A DNA stretch of 64,000 nt, taken from positions 2,864,001 through 2,928,000 of the forward strand of contig NZ_FO538765.1 of NCBI RefSeq assembly GCF_000968135.1. The letters run 5' to 3'. The notes beneath the pieces are model-generated. The model was not told the DNA's origin. It did no database searches and saw nothing but the letters and a program-made list of their open reading frames with translations. The number at the start of each line of letters is the position of its first letter. Within the stretch, counting starts at the first letter, position 1. Positions 16,732 through 26,034 of the stretch are shown here, piece by piece. Origin of the DNA: Magnetospira sp. QH-2. Its GTDB lineage: Bacteria > Pseudomonadota > Alphaproteobacteria > Rhodospirillales > Magnetospiraceae. A program made the translations under genes and the position numbers.

Positions 16732-17601
16732 ATGACGTTTCGGGGATACCTGGAGCTCTGCAAGCCGCGCATTGCCTTCATGATCGCGTTGACCGCGGTC
16801 ACCGGCTATGCCGCTGTCGCACCCACCGTCGATCCCATGCAGGCCCTACCGCTGTTCCTGGCCATGGTACTGGGCTCTTCGGGCGGTGCCGTGTTCAATC
16901 ATTTTTGGGACCGGGACCTGGACAGCCAGATGGCCCGGACCGCCAATCGTCCGCTGGTCAATGGCGCCATGGCCGATCCGCGCCATGCCTTGTGGTTTGC
17001 CGCGATTCTCGTGACCGCCGGATGCGCCCTGGCCGTGACGGCCCTCAACTGGGCGGTGGCGGCCCATTTGTTCCTCGGTGCCTTTGTCTATGCCATTGTC
17101 TATACGGTCTGGCTGAAGCGCCGCACTTGGCTGAATATCGTATTCGGCGGCGCTGCCGGGAGCTTCGCCATTCTGGCCGGGGCCGCCGCCTCGGATCCGT
17201 CCTTGTGGCTGCTGCCCATGCTGATGGCCATCACCTTGTTCCTATGGACCCCGTCGCATTTTTGGGCGTTGGCCATCCTGCTCAAGGATGACTATGCTAA
17301 AGCCGGCGTGCCCATGCTGCCGGTGCTGGTGGGCGATGCCCGCTGCGCCAAGTATATTCTCTGGAACAGCTTGGCGCTGGTCGCTTCGACCCTGCTGCCC
17401 TGGGCTTTCGGCGCGCTGGGCGCGGTCTACGGCCTGCTGGCCACCGCCGCCGGAGGCTGGTTCCTGATGCGCAATTGGGCCTTGGTCCAAGAGCCGAGCC
17501 GCGACAACGCGCGCAGCACCTTCCTGGGCTCCATGTTTTACCTGCTGGCCATCTTCATCGCCGTGGTGGTGGACAAGCACGTGGCCTCTCTTCTGTTCTG
17601 A
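16732..17601 (+). CDS. ctaB: Heme O synthase (protoheme IX farnesyltransferase)
   Basis: A 289-residue UbiA-superfamily membrane enzyme that farnesylates heme B to heme O. The first Asp-rich motif is NHFWDRDLDSQMARTANRP and the second lies around LLKDDYAKAGVPMLP. It has nine helices. CAGGGAGTATGGGA precedes the ATG. It begins after an 82-nt gap that may hold its own promoter and is followed 9 nt later by heme A synthase. Confidence 0.95.
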   Translation: MTFRGYLELCKPRIAFMIALTAVTGYAAVAPTVDPMQALPLFLAMVLGSSGGAVFNHFWDRDLDSQMARTANRPLVNGAMADPRHALWFAAILVTAGCALAVTALNWAVAAHLFLGAFVYAIVYTVWLKRRTWLNIVFGGAAGSFAILAGAAASDPSLWLLPMLMAITLFLWTPSHFWALAILLKDDYAKAGVPMLPVLVGDARCAKYILWNSLALVASTLLPWAFGALGAVYGLLATAAGGWFLMRNWALVQEPSRDNARSTFLGSMFYLLAIFIAVVVDKHVASLLF

Positions 17602-17610
17602 TCGACGATC

Positions 17611-18666
17611 ATGGTCGGGGATTCCTCATCGCCCCGCGCCGTGGGCATCTGGCTGCTGGTCTGTTGTGCCCTGGTCGCGATCATGGTTTGCGTCGGCGGA
17701 CTGACCCGTCTGACTCACTCCGGCCTTTCCATGGTCGAATGGAAGCCTCTGACCGGCTTTCTGCCGCCCCTGAACCAAGCCGACTGGGAAAGCCTGTTTG
17801 CGGCCTACCGTACCTCGCCGGAATTCCTTGAGATCAATCGGAACATGACCTTGGAGAGCTTCAAGGGCATATTCTGGCTGGAATTCATCCATCGGGTGAT
17901 CGGACGGCTGGTCGGCCTGGCCTTTGCCCTGCCGTTTCTGTGGTTCCTGATTCGCGGTCAACTGGCCCGTTGCCTGGTTTGGCGGCTTGTCGGCTTTTTC
18001 ATCCTCGGCGGCCTGCAAGGGGTCATGGGTTGGTACATGGTGATGAGCGGTCTGGTGGATCGTCCCGACGTCAGTCATTATCGTCTGGCGGCCCATCTTG
18101 GACTGGCCTTCCTGATCTTCGCCTTGATGTTCCGTCAGGCCCTGGCCCTGCTCGACCCTTTTGCCCGCCACGCGGAAGTGACCGCCGGGCCGCTCCGCCT
18201 GCCAACGCGCCTTCTATTGGGTTTGGTATCAGTCACGGTCATCGCCGGGGCCTTTGTGGCAGGGCTGGATGCGGGGCTCAGCTACAATACCTTCCCGCTC
18301 ATGGGCGGGCAGTTGATCCCCGACAATCTCGGGCATCTGGATCCCTGGTACCTGAATCCGTTGGAGAACACCGTGATGGTCCAGTTCGATCATCGGGTCC
18401 TGGCCCTGACCACCACCAGCTTGGCCTTGTGGCTCGGCTGGCAGGGGCGTAACGAGATCGCGTTTCCGGTGCTGGCCCTGGTGGCCGTTGTCCAGTTAAG
18501 CCTGGGCATTCTGACCTTGTTGCTGGAGGTACCAGTCGCTCTGGGCTCGCTGCACCAGATGGGAGCCCTGGCCCTCTTCACCGCCACCCTTTGGGCGCTG
18601 CACCGCATACGTCCCATTCCAATTTCCACATTTCTCGACAAAGGTGTTCCATGCCCCGTCCGGTAA
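17611..18666 (+). CDS. ctaA: Heme A synthase (COX15/CtaA)
   Basis: The 351-residue, eight-helix enzyme oxidises the C8 methyl of heme O to give heme A for the aa3 oxidase. Family motifs are VGGLTRLTHSGLSMVEWKP, EFIHRVIGR, HLGLAF, VAGLDAGLSYNTFPLMGG, QFDHR and LHQMGALALF, with the four heme-ligand His residues in place. It directly follows heme O synthase. The next frame starts inside its last codons (16-nt overlap). Confidence 0.95.
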   Translation: MVGDSSSPRAVGIWLLVCCALVAIMVCVGGLTRLTHSGLSMVEWKPLTGFLPPLNQADWESLFAAYRTSPEFLEINRNMTLESFKGIFWLEFIHRVIGRLVGLAFALPFLWFLIRGQLARCLVWRLVGFFILGGLQGVMGWYMVMSGLVDRPDVSHYRLAAHLGLAFLIFALMFRQALALLDPFARHAEVTAGPLRLPTRLLLGLVSVTVIAGAFVAGLDAGLSYNTFPLMGGQLIPDNLGHLDPWYLNPLENTVMVQFDHRVLALTTTSLALWLGWQGRNEIAFPVLALVAVVQLSLGILTLLLEVPVALGSLHQMGALALFTATLWALHRIRPIPISTFLDKGVPCPVR

Positions 18667-19232
18667 AATGGGTGCTCTGGCTGCTGCTTGCCGCCGTTGT
18701 GCTGCCCCTGCCCTTGCTGATGTACAAGCAGATCGCTTCGAACATGATCGGCGGGGTGACCGAGATCGAACACCTGGCCAATCTGCCAGAGACCCAGCGC
18801 AAGGCCCTTGAAGCGGATATGATGGCGCAGGTGGATGCCGGGCAGGCCCATTTGTTGGCGCTCTCCACCCAAGGGAAGTCGGTGATCGAGGTCGATAAAC
18901 GGGGCGCTTATGCGGTGGTCCAGGCCTTCATCCGTGAATTGGTGGGGCGCACCAAGATATTGCGTTTTCCTTCGTTGGAATCATCGCTGGTGGTGCCAGG
19001 CAAACCGGGGGTGTTCTCCATCCGCTCGGCGGTCATCTGGTGGGAGGGCAGGGAATACCGACCCGCCCCGTTCGAATCCGTGGTGATTTATGAAGGGGAC
19101 GGCAAGTGGCGGTTGGACTGGCTCAATATCCAACGCCGCAAAGGCAAGATCAGGGTTGGGCAAAAGTTCGTCATGCCAGGATTCGAGGGGGGTGGCGCCA
19201 TGATCAAAACCGGCGTCGGCCCCGGCCAATAG
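18651..19232 (+). CDS. Membrane-anchored protein of unknown function
   Basis: This 193-residue protein starts at ATG 18651, overlapping the end of the heme A synthase gene. One N-terminal helix (about 5-25, WVLWLLLAAVVLPLPLLMY) is followed by a soluble domain, probably periplasmic, with predicted helices and a C-terminal strand-rich part (SAVIWWEGREYRPAPFESVVIYEGDGKWRLDW). No family is recognised. It closes the respiratory locus and could be an accessory factor, but that is only from position. Confidence 0.7.
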   Translation: MPRPVKWVLWLLLAAVVLPLPLLMYKQIASNMIGGVTEIEHLANLPETQRKALEADMMAQVDAGQAHLLALSTQGKSVIEVDKRGAYAVVQAFIRELVGRTKILRFPSLESSLVVPGKPGVFSIRSAVIWWEGREYRPAPFESVVIYEGDGKWRLDWLNIQRRKGKIRVGQKFVMPGFEGGGAMIKTGVGPGQ

Positions 19233-19282
19233 ACGATCTCTCCTTGGTTGCCACTGTCTTTGCCGAATTCAGCTTCCTCGTT

Positions 19283-19834
19283 TTAGATCACCGCTTCCAA
19301 GGTGAAGAAAGCCATGTCTTCGTCAATGTCCTGGAAGCGAAAATCAATGGGCCGAGTGGCGCGCAGGGCGATATCCATGAAACCCACACCGGCGCCCTTG
19401 GAGCCTTTCGGCACCGCGCCACGCAATACTGCCTTGAAGCGTTTCTTGATTTCATCGCGGGTCATGCCTTGGATTTCGCTCAAGGCCGTATTCAGGCGCT
19501 GGACTTCGCTTGAGCGGATCATATTGCCGCAGACCACGAAATAGGCATCATCCCGGCGCCCGACCACCAAAACCCCATGACGCAGTTCCCCGCTGAGACC
19601 GTCCTGTTCGGGTTCGGCTTCTTCGGAGTATCGAATGATGTTCTGCATCTGCTCGACGAACACGGAAAACACCCCCCGGGCCGACCGGGTATCCGCGCCA
19701 TCCATGGACATCTTGCGCTTCAGGGCGTCACCGATCCCTGTCAGGACCTTTTCGTTCACGGCCCCGCTGTAGCAGAAAAGCACTTCATGTCCTCTCAGAT
19801 AGGTTCTGAGATCGTATATGGAATCCCCGATCAT
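19283..19834 (-). CDS. SiaB-family protein kinase-like (DUF6272)
   Basis: The 183-residue protein has the layout of SiaB-type proteins, which phosphorylate small STAS-domain antagonists in switches that control biofilm or second-messenger enzymes. Matching segments are LRGHEVLFCYSGAVNEKVLTG near the N-terminus, FSVFVEQMQNIIRYS in the middle, and a GHKL-related core ending KGAGVGFMDIALRATRPI. ATG 19834 is chosen because AAGGAG lies 6 nt upstream; the frame also has a GTG at 19858. No SiaA or SiaC partner is adjacent. Confidence 0.75.
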   Translation of the reverse strand: MIGDSIYDLRTYLRGHEVLFCYSGAVNEKVLTGIGDALKRKMSMDGADTRSARGVFSVFVEQMQNIIRYSEEAEPEQDGLSGELRHGVLVVGRRDDAYFVVCGNMIRSSEVQRLNTALSEIQGMTRDEIKKRFKAVLRGAVPKGSKGAGVGFMDIALRATRPIDFRFQDIDEDMAFFTLEAVI

Positions 19835-19952
19835 CACCGCTCCTTCGGTGCGGTCCACCCCGCCCCGGGGAACCTGCTTGAAGATGTTAAGGGATACATC
19901 CTTGCTTGACCACCCGCAACTTCTCCAATTTGCTCAGTGATGGATATCCCGA

Positions 19953-19970
19953 CTCCACCTTTTGGTGGAG
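19953..19970. other. Hairpin CTCCACC-TTTT-GGTGGAG in an intergenic region
   Basis: A perfect 7-bp stem with a 4-nt loop lies between the divergently transcribed SiaB-like gene and the DUF2336 gene. There is no T-run, so it is more likely an operator or leader element than a terminator. Confidence 0.4.
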
Positions 19971-20063
19971 GCCGTGATTGATTCATCGAGACGGTTATGG
20001 TGAACTGTGAATCGGGGCGGCGTGGCGCGATCCACGTATTGTGTGATGGGACGGATGATAGGC

Positions 20064-21221
20064 ATGGCGGACAAGCCTGCAGACGACGCGGCGGTCGACA
20101 GCAATTATCTGTTGGCCCTGGCGCGCAAAAAATCCAAACAGTCCCGTTCCGAACTGGCCAAGATGGTCGCCGCCTTCTTCAATACAGGCAGCGACGAGCT
20201 GAATGACCGGGCCCGGTCATTGATCTACGATATCCTGCATCAGGTCATCGCCGACGTGGAAAACTCGGTGCGCCATAACCTGAGCGAGGTGTTATCGGAA
20301 CAGGACACGGCGCCGCGTGATCTATTGCGGTTTTTGGGCAACGACGAGTTCGCCGTCGCCGAACCAATCCTTCTGCACAGTCAGGTGCTGATGGACGAAG
20401 ACCTGATCGAGATCATCCGCCACCGGACCCTCGAACACCAAATGGCCATCGCGGCACGCCGCAATATCAGTTCTGATCTGTCCCATGAACTGGCGCTGAC
20501 CGGCGAGGAAAGCGTGATCCTGCGGCTGCTGCACAATGGCGATTCGGATATTTCCCGCCAGACCATGGAATATCTGGTCGAAAAATCCCGCACCATGAGC
20601 TCCATCCAGGAACCCATCGTCCGGCGCAATGATCTGGACGAGGACCTGGCGCGCAAGATGGTGTTTTGGGTCAGCGCCGCCTTGCGCAGCTATATCTTGG
20701 AAACCTGGCGCCTGGACCCGGCGCTGGTGGACGAGGCTCTGGAAAAAACCATCATCAAGGAACGCCGCCTTTACGAACTGGCCGGACGCAAATTCGTCCC
20801 TGGACAGGATCTTATCTCCACCCTCATGGCGACGCAGGAAGACCGCATGCAGTTGCTTGTTGCCGCCTTGCACGAGGGCGAGGTGCCCTTGTTCATCAGC
20901 ATGTTCCGTCAGGTTAGTGGCCTGCGTGCGCGGTTGGTCCGACGGATTTTGTTTGAACCGGGCGGCGAAGGCCTTGCCATCGCCTGTCGTGCCATCGGTC
21001 TGAATCGGGATGCCTACGGCGACATCTACGTGCTTTCGCGCATGGCCCGGGCCGGTGCCGGGGAGGACATCGCCACCGATCCTGAACCCAAAACCGCCTT
21101 GGACTTCTTTGATTCCGTCACCCATGAGGCCGCCGAACGGGTGGTCAAACTCTGGTCCAGAGGCACGGATTTCCTGTCTGCGGTTCGAGAACTACAGCTG
21201 TCAGGTGATCGGGGCAAATGA
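20064..21221 (+). CDS. DUF2336 domain protein
   Basis: The protein has about 385 residues and is almost entirely alpha-helical, as expected for the HEAT-like DUF2336 family of alphaproteobacteria, whose role is unknown. Typical segments are ELAKMVAAFF, RDLLRFLGNDEFAVAEPIL and HRTLEHQMAIAARRNIS. The start is uncertain: in-frame ATGs occur at 20046, 20055 and 20064. 20064 is preferred because GGACGG lies 9 nt upstream. It ends 1 nt before the PAS-LuxR gene, so both are likely in one regulatory operon. Confidence 0.85.
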   Translation: MADKPADDAAVDSNYLLALARKKSKQSRSELAKMVAAFFNTGSDELNDRARSLIYDILHQVIADVENSVRHNLSEVLSEQDTAPRDLLRFLGNDEFAVAEPILLHSQVLMDEDLIEIIRHRTLEHQMAIAARRNISSDLSHELALTGEESVILRLLHNGDSDISRQTMEYLVEKSRTMSSIQEPIVRRNDLDEDLARKMVFWVSAALRSYILETWRLDPALVDEALEKTIIKERRLYELAGRKFVPGQDLISTLMATQEDRMQLLVAALHEGEVPLFISMFRQVSGLRARLVRRILFEPGGEGLAIACRAIGLNRDAYGDIYVLSRMARAGAGEDIATDPEPKTALDFFDSVTHEAAERVVKLWSRGTDFLSAVRELQLSGDRGK

Positions 21222-21222
21222 C

Positions 21223-22416
21223 ATGGGCGATCGCAAGGGCACCACGCTTGACGACCTTGATCAAAGCCTGACTCTCGACGAGGAACGCCGGGCCCGCCGT
21301 CATGCGCTCTTGCGCCGCGAGCAGTTGGTTGGATTGCTGGACGACTGCATCTTTGAAACCGATGCCCATCTGCGACTTACCTCGATCTCCGACCCATCGG
21401 TGCGGCACTTGGGATACTACCCGGTGGAACTGGTGGGCTGTTTGCTTGATGACATCATCCGGCCTGTTCTGCACCGGCCCAATGCCACTCCGGAACAAAA
21501 GCGCCAGCCATTCCGCGACCTGATCCATCGCTATGAGAATCGGGATGGAAAGCTGGGCTTGGTCCGGGTGAGCACAACGCCGCTCTACGATCCAGCCGAC
21601 GGCAGCTTTCTTGGTCTCCTTGGCAAGCTTGCCGATGCCAGCGAAAGCGTGCTGGCCTGGCAAACCCTGAAAAAGGTATCCCAGGTGCTGGATGCCGAGT
21701 TCGTGCCCTTGACCATCACCGGCCCCGATCACGGAATTCTGTTCAGCAATCCTCGATTCCGGGAAATCACGGGATATGGAGAAGGCGAACTTCGCCGTCT
21801 GTCGCGGAGTAATCTGGTCTTTCTTTCCCCCGACGATCCGACTCCGGACCAGATCGAGGATCGCCTGACGCGCCACGGCGCATGCCGGGGGCAGTCTTTT
21901 TATCGCAATCGGCGGAGCGATCTGTTCGAGGTGGAGGAAATCGGTTTCCGCTTTGTCGCGGGGCCCGAACGCACCCCCATGACCCTGTGGTTGCTATTCG
22001 ACGAACAGGCCCGGCGCATGGCCGTTTCCATTCCAGCATTTGGCGAGCAGGCGGGGGTGGAAAAGACCCTCGGTCATGCCAGTCGCATTCTCGGCATGAT
22101 CTCGGTGCTTGCCGCTCTGGTGCCTGGATTCCCCACGGCTCAGGCCGCCCCGTCGTTAGGCACCGGCACCAAATTAGCGGCGGCGGCAACGGTGGACTCC
22201 AACGCCGGAGAGATCTTGAAGAACCTCCCCCGTCGTCAGCGGGAGGTCTTGTCATTGATGATGAAAGGCTATTCCAACAAGCATATCGCCCGTCAACTGG
22301 GCATTTCCGAGGCCACGGTCAAAAGCCACGTGCGGGCGGTCTGCGACCGGTTGGGCGCCGAGAATCGGACCCAAGCCGTGGTGCTCGCCACCAACCTGGG
22401 CGTCAAGGTCTCATGA
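21223..22416 (+). CDS. PAS-PAS-LuxR transcriptional regulator
   Basis: The 397-residue protein has two PAS-like domains (about 30-145 and 150-270; the second has GILFSNPRFREITGYGEGEL). A hydrophobic stretch (about 295-315) follows, then a C-terminal LuxR/GerE helix-turn-helix (LPRRQREVLSLMMKG, SNKHIARQLGISEATVKSHV). It probably senses a small ligand or redox signal and controls transcription directly. The ATG is 1 nt after the DUF2336 stop. Its last codons overlap the convergent TerB gene by 6 nt. Confidence 0.88.
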   Translation: MGDRKGTTLDDLDQSLTLDEERRARRHALLRREQLVGLLDDCIFETDAHLRLTSISDPSVRHLGYYPVELVGCLLDDIIRPVLHRPNATPEQKRQPFRDLIHRYENRDGKLGLVRVSTTPLYDPADGSFLGLLGKLADASESVLAWQTLKKVSQVLDAEFVPLTITGPDHGILFSNPRFREITGYGEGELRRLSRSNLVFLSPDDPTPDQIEDRLTRHGACRGQSFYRNRRSDLFEVEEIGFRFVAGPERTPMTLWLLFDEQARRMAVSIPAFGEQAGVEKTLGHASRILGMISVLAALVPGFPTAQAAPSLGTGTKLAAAATVDSNAGEILKNLPRRQREVLSLMMKGYSNKHIARQLGISEATVKSHVRAVCDRLGAENRTQAVVLATNLGVKVS

Positions 22417-22890
22417 ATGCTTGGCGGATTCTTCGACCAGGGAATCGGGGGTATAGAGGCCAACTGTTTCCGGGTCGATCCCCATCTGGCTGCACAAACT
22501 GACGATCTCGATTTGGTCCGCCAGGTTTTTTTCGCCGTTGGCTTCACTCACCGCCAGGCAAACCCGTATCAACAGGTGGGCCGTGGTCGGTTCCCCTTCA
22601 ACAAAATCCAATACCAACTGTAAAGCCGATGCGTGCCCCTCCTTGGGGTGCTGGAGAATGGCATCCGAAAACCCATTGAACAGATCCACGCCTTCATGAG
22701 GATCGAAAACGCGGAGCGATTCCAGGGTTTCCAGGATCTGGTCCACCCGTACCCGTTCGCCTAACGAAACCTCGCCGTCCGCCGCGGCAACCAGCGCACA
22801 GGCGGCCATGGATGCACGCAAAAACGGTCGATTGCGCTGCCGCTCCAACTCTGCTTGGAATCGTTCGGTCAGGACGCTCAAAAAACCCAT
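22411..22890 (-). CDS. TerB-family protein
   Basis: The 159-residue helical protein has the TerB core: ASMAACALVAAADGEVSLGER followed later by LLIRVCLAVSEANGEKNLADQIEIV, with the paired acidic metal-binding positions (ADGEV, ANGEK). TerB domains are linked to tellurite or phage responses and membrane-associated metal sensing. ATG 22890 is chosen for the upstream GAGGAGG; the frame opens at 22914. No other ter genes are nearby. Confidence 0.85.
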   Translation of the reverse strand: MGFLSVLTERFQAELERQRNRPFLRASMAACALVAAADGEVSLGERVRVDQILETLESLRVFDPHEGVDLFNGFSDAILQHPKEGHASALQLVLDFVEGEPTTAHLLIRVCLAVSEANGEKNLADQIEIVSLCSQMGIDPETVGLYTPDSLVEESAKHS

Positions 22891-23242
22891 GAATCCCCCC
22901 TCCTCTCGGATCAATGGCTAGTTCACCATGCCGGAACGCTCTTCGCAAGACTTCCATTTGCCCAAGAATCCAGCACACCGTTGGATCCACCAGCCTATAT
23001 TGCACCGCACCACTCCTTACGGATAGGAGGACCTTTTTTAAGTCCATGATTTGAGCGAATAAATCCTCTTATGCGCATAAATTACTCGCGAACTGCGATC
23101 AAACGATGTAGACAGAAAGCGTTCCGGTGAGGTAACATTCCCTACGCTTTGGTATAGTTCTGTGACTTATTGGAACGACTTGATTGTTGCCAGCACCACC
23201 AGTTGATGAATCGACAAAAAAGCCGACGAACGGATTGAGCCG
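22891..23242. promoter_or_regulatory. Intergenic region with palindrome TTATGCGCATAA
   Basis: There is no credible gene in this 350-bp gap. It carries the divergent promoters of the TerB gene and the NarL-type regulator. A perfect 12-bp palindrome, TTATGCGCATAA, is at 23069-23080 and is a candidate operator. Confidence 0.35.
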
Positions 23243-23860
23243 ATGCGTATTATTCTCGCCGACGACCATGCCTTGATCAGGGAAACGCTCTCTTTGTATC
23301 TGACTCGTTTGGCCGACGATGTCACGGTACTCGAAGCGTCCAGTTTCAACGAAGCCCATGCCGAGATGAAAAACGGTGGCGGCGCGGATTTGGTCATCCT
23401 GGATCTGGTAATGCCGGGAATGAAGGACTTTGCCGGTCTGATTACGCTGAAGGATGAATATCCCGAATTGCCCGTGGTCATCCTGTCCGCCGCCGTTGAA
23501 TCCCATCAGGCGAAACGGAGTCTGGAACTGGGTGCGCGAGGCTATATCCCCAAGACCATTCGCGGCCCGCAATTGATCGACGCGCTGAAAAAGGTTCTCG
23601 ATGGAGAACGCTTCGTGCCCGACGACCTGTTGGTTGATATCGAATCCCAACCGGAAGTTTCGGCCCTGACTCAGCGCGAACGGGAAGTCCTGGTTCTGCT
23701 CACCCAGGGTCATTCCAACCGGGACATCGCCGAGCGTCTGGGGATCAAGGAAATTACCGTCAAGGTTCATCTTAAATCGGTGTTCCGCAAGTTCCAGGTC
23801 AGCAACCGCACCCAGGCGGTGCGCAAGGCCATGGACCTGGGACTGGCCAGCCCGGGCTGA
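23243..23860 (+). CDS. NarL/FixJ-type response regulator
   Basis: The 205-residue protein has a receiver domain (1-120) with acidic pocket DD at 7-8 (LADDHALI), the phospho-acceptor Asp in LVILDLVMPGM, and the conserved Lys in YIPKTIRG. The C-terminal LuxR-type helix-turn-helix is LTQREREVLVLLTQGHSNRD with IKEITVKVHLKSVF. It is followed 8 nt later by a short histidine kinase, its probable partner. Confidence 0.93.
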   Translation: MRIILADDHALIRETLSLYLTRLADDVTVLEASSFNEAHAEMKNGGGADLVILDLVMPGMKDFAGLITLKDEYPELPVVILSAAVESHQAKRSLELGARGYIPKTIRGPQLIDALKKVLDGERFVPDDLLVDIESQPEVSALTQREREVLVLLTQGHSNRDIAERLGIKEITVKVHLKSVFRKFQVSNRTQAVRKAMDLGLASPG

Positions 23861-23868
23861 GCCGGGCG

Positions 23869-24549
23869 GTGCCCCCCTCCTCGCTTCCCATTGTTTTACG
23901 AATCGACCCGGATGCCTCTATGGCCGTTGATCCGGCGATGGTGCTGTCGCGGGTTCGTCACGACCTTCGCCAGCCATTGCAGGCCATGATTTTGTTGCTG
24001 GACGTCCTCAAGACCGAAGAGCTCGCCGAGAGTTCGGTCCGGTTGGTGGAAAAGCTGGAACGAGCCGCTGGCAATCTGGGAGTCCTGCTGGATCAGGTGC
24101 TTGATTACGCCTGGCTCACCTCAGGCGAGATCTCTGTCGTCACCACCACCATTCCTTTGGCGCCGCTTGTGCATCGACTGTGGCAGGGGGATGTGACGAT
24201 GGAAATCGACAACCTTTCGCTCGCCAGCGACCCCAAGCTGCTCGAAATGGCCTTGCGCCCAGTTATGGACAACGCCATCCGACAGGGTTCCGCGTCTTTT
24301 CACTGCCGTCGCGAGAATGGAAGGCTCAGGATCGAGATACGCGATGAAGGCCCTGGCATTCCGAGCGAGGAGGTCGCGCGGATCTTCGATCCCTTTTTCC
24401 AAGGAGAGTCCGGCACGGCCGGTCCTGGACCAGGCCTGGGACTGGCCACGACCCGGCAGGCGACAGCATTGCTCGGCGGCTCCATTGAAGTTGCCTCGGC
24501 CCCGGGGAAAGGCTCGTGCTTCTGCCTGGACTTTCCCCTCGCCAAATAG
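23869..24549 (+). CDS. Short histidine kinase without sensor domain
   Basis: The 226-residue protein consists of a HisKA dimerisation segment with phospho-acceptor His in VRHDLRQPLQAMIL and a HATPase_c domain (MDNAIRQ N-box, RDEGPGIP, PGPGLGLATTR). No transmembrane or sensor module is present, so the input must come from a partner protein. The assumed start is GTG 23869; an internal ATG at 23920 is an alternative. It is probably co-transcribed with the upstream response regulator. Confidence 0.85.
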   Translation: MPPSSLPIVLRIDPDASMAVDPAMVLSRVRHDLRQPLQAMILLLDVLKTEELAESSVRLVEKLERAAGNLGVLLDQVLDYAWLTSGEISVVTTTIPLAPLVHRLWQGDVTMEIDNLSLASDPKLLEMALRPVMDNAIRQGSASFHCRRENGRLRIEIRDEGPGIPSEEVARIFDPFFQGESGTAGPGPGLGLATTRQATALLGGSIEVASAPGKGSCFCLDFPLAK

Positions 24550-24628
24550 AATCGGCGGCAACCATATCTTGGCATCACCGCAGAGTTCGTCTACACCCAT
24601 CGGGTCGCAAGCCTGAGGAGAACCGCCC

Positions 24629-26023
24629 ATGATTCCCCGTTATTCCCGTCCCGAGATGACCGCCATTTGGGAGGCCGCTAATAAGTTCCGCATCTGGTTC
24701 GAGATTGAGGCCCATGCCTGCGACGCCCAAGCGGAATTGGGCGTTATACCCAAGGCGGCAGCCAAAGCCGTTTGGGACCGTGGCGATCTCCCTTATACAC
24801 CCGAGCGCATCGCCCGCATTGATGCCATCGAGATGGAAACCAAGCATGACGTCATCGCCTTTCTGACCGAGTTGGCCGAACATGTGGGCGAGGATGCGCG
24901 CTTCGTGCATCAGGGCATGACCTCGTCGGATGTGCTGGATACCTGTTTTTCAGTGCAGCTCAGTCAAGCCGCCGACATTTTGCTGGCCGACCTGGACAGG
25001 GTCCTGGCGGCGCTGAAAAAGCGCGCCATGGAAACCAAGATGATGGTCTGCATGGGCCGCTCCCATGGCATCCATGCCGAGCCTTCCACCATGGGCTTGA
25101 AGTTCGCCCGCTTCTATGCCGAGTTCGCCCGCAACAAGGAACGCCTGCAATGGGCCCGCGAGGAAGTGGCCACCTGCGCCATCTCCGGCGCCGTTGGCAC
25201 CTTTGCCAACATCGACCCGGCGGTCGAGGAATACGTGGCCCAGAAGCTGGACCTGCAAGTGGAGCCGGTCTCCACCCAGGTGATTCCGCGTGATCGCCAC
25301 GCCATGTTCTTTGCCACTCTCGGCGTCATTGCCAGCTCCATGGAAAACCTTGCCACCGAGGTCCGCCACCTGCAACGCACCGAGGTGCGCGAGGCTCAGG
25401 AATACTTCGCCCCGGGGCAAAAGGGCTCGTCGGCCATGCCCCATAAGCGCAATCCGATCCTCACGGAGAATCTGACCGGGCTGGCACGCATCGTCCGTTC
25501 GGCGGTGGTCCCGGCGCTGGAAAACGTCACTTTGTGGCATGAGCGCGATATTTCCCATTCCTCGGTGGAACGGATGATCGGCCCGGATGCCACCATCACC
25601 CTGGACTTTGCCCTCAACCGTCTGGTCGGGCTGGTGGATAAGTTGGTGGTCTATCCGGAAAACATGCTGGATCATCTGAATGCCTTTGGCGGTATCCATG
25701 ATGCCCAACGGGTGCTGCTATTCCTGACCCAGAATGATGTATCCCGCGAGGACGCCTATAAGATCGTTCAACGCAATGCCATGCGAGTGTGGAAGAGCTT
25801 CGGCATCGACCCGGACGACCCCAGCAAGGCCGCCGAACTGGATGAACTGGACCGACTGGCCGCCGAACACGACAATCGGTTGTTCTTCTTCCTGTCCCAC
25901 GACGAAGATCTGGCGCGGGTGCTTGATGTAACCAAACTGAGCAGCCTGCTGGATGAAGACTCACTAAGCTATCACACCAAGCGAGTGAACGAGATCTTCC
26001 GACGTATCTTCGGCGAAAACTGA
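24629..26023 (+). CDS. purB: Adenylosuccinate lyase
   Basis: The 464-residue fumarase-superfamily enzyme acts twice in purine synthesis (SAICAR to AICAR and adenylosuccinate to AMP). The signature GSSAMPHKRNP is at about 267-277. Other conserved blocks are MTSSDVLDTCFS and GRSHGIHAEPST. It is slightly longer than the usual 430-435 residues owing to a charged insert near the C-terminus (DPDDPSKAAELDELDRLAAE). GAGGAGAACCGCCC precedes the ATG. Confidence 0.96.
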   Translation: MIPRYSRPEMTAIWEAANKFRIWFEIEAHACDAQAELGVIPKAAAKAVWDRGDLPYTPERIARIDAIEMETKHDVIAFLTELAEHVGEDARFVHQGMTSSDVLDTCFSVQLSQAADILLADLDRVLAALKKRAMETKMMVCMGRSHGIHAEPSTMGLKFARFYAEFARNKERLQWAREEVATCAISGAVGTFANIDPAVEEYVAQKLDLQVEPVSTQVIPRDRHAMFFATLGVIASSMENLATEVRHLQRTEVREAQEYFAPGQKGSSAMPHKRNPILTENLTGLARIVRSAVVPALENVTLWHERDISHSSVERMIGPDATITLDFALNRLVGLVDKLVVYPENMLDHLNAFGGIHDAQRVLLFLTQNDVSREDAYKIVQRNAMRVWKSFGIDPDDPSKAAELDELDRLAAEHDNRLFFFLSHDEDLARVLDVTKLSSLLDEDSLSYHTKRVNEIFRRIFGEN

Positions 26024-26034
26024 TCGAGGTTCCC

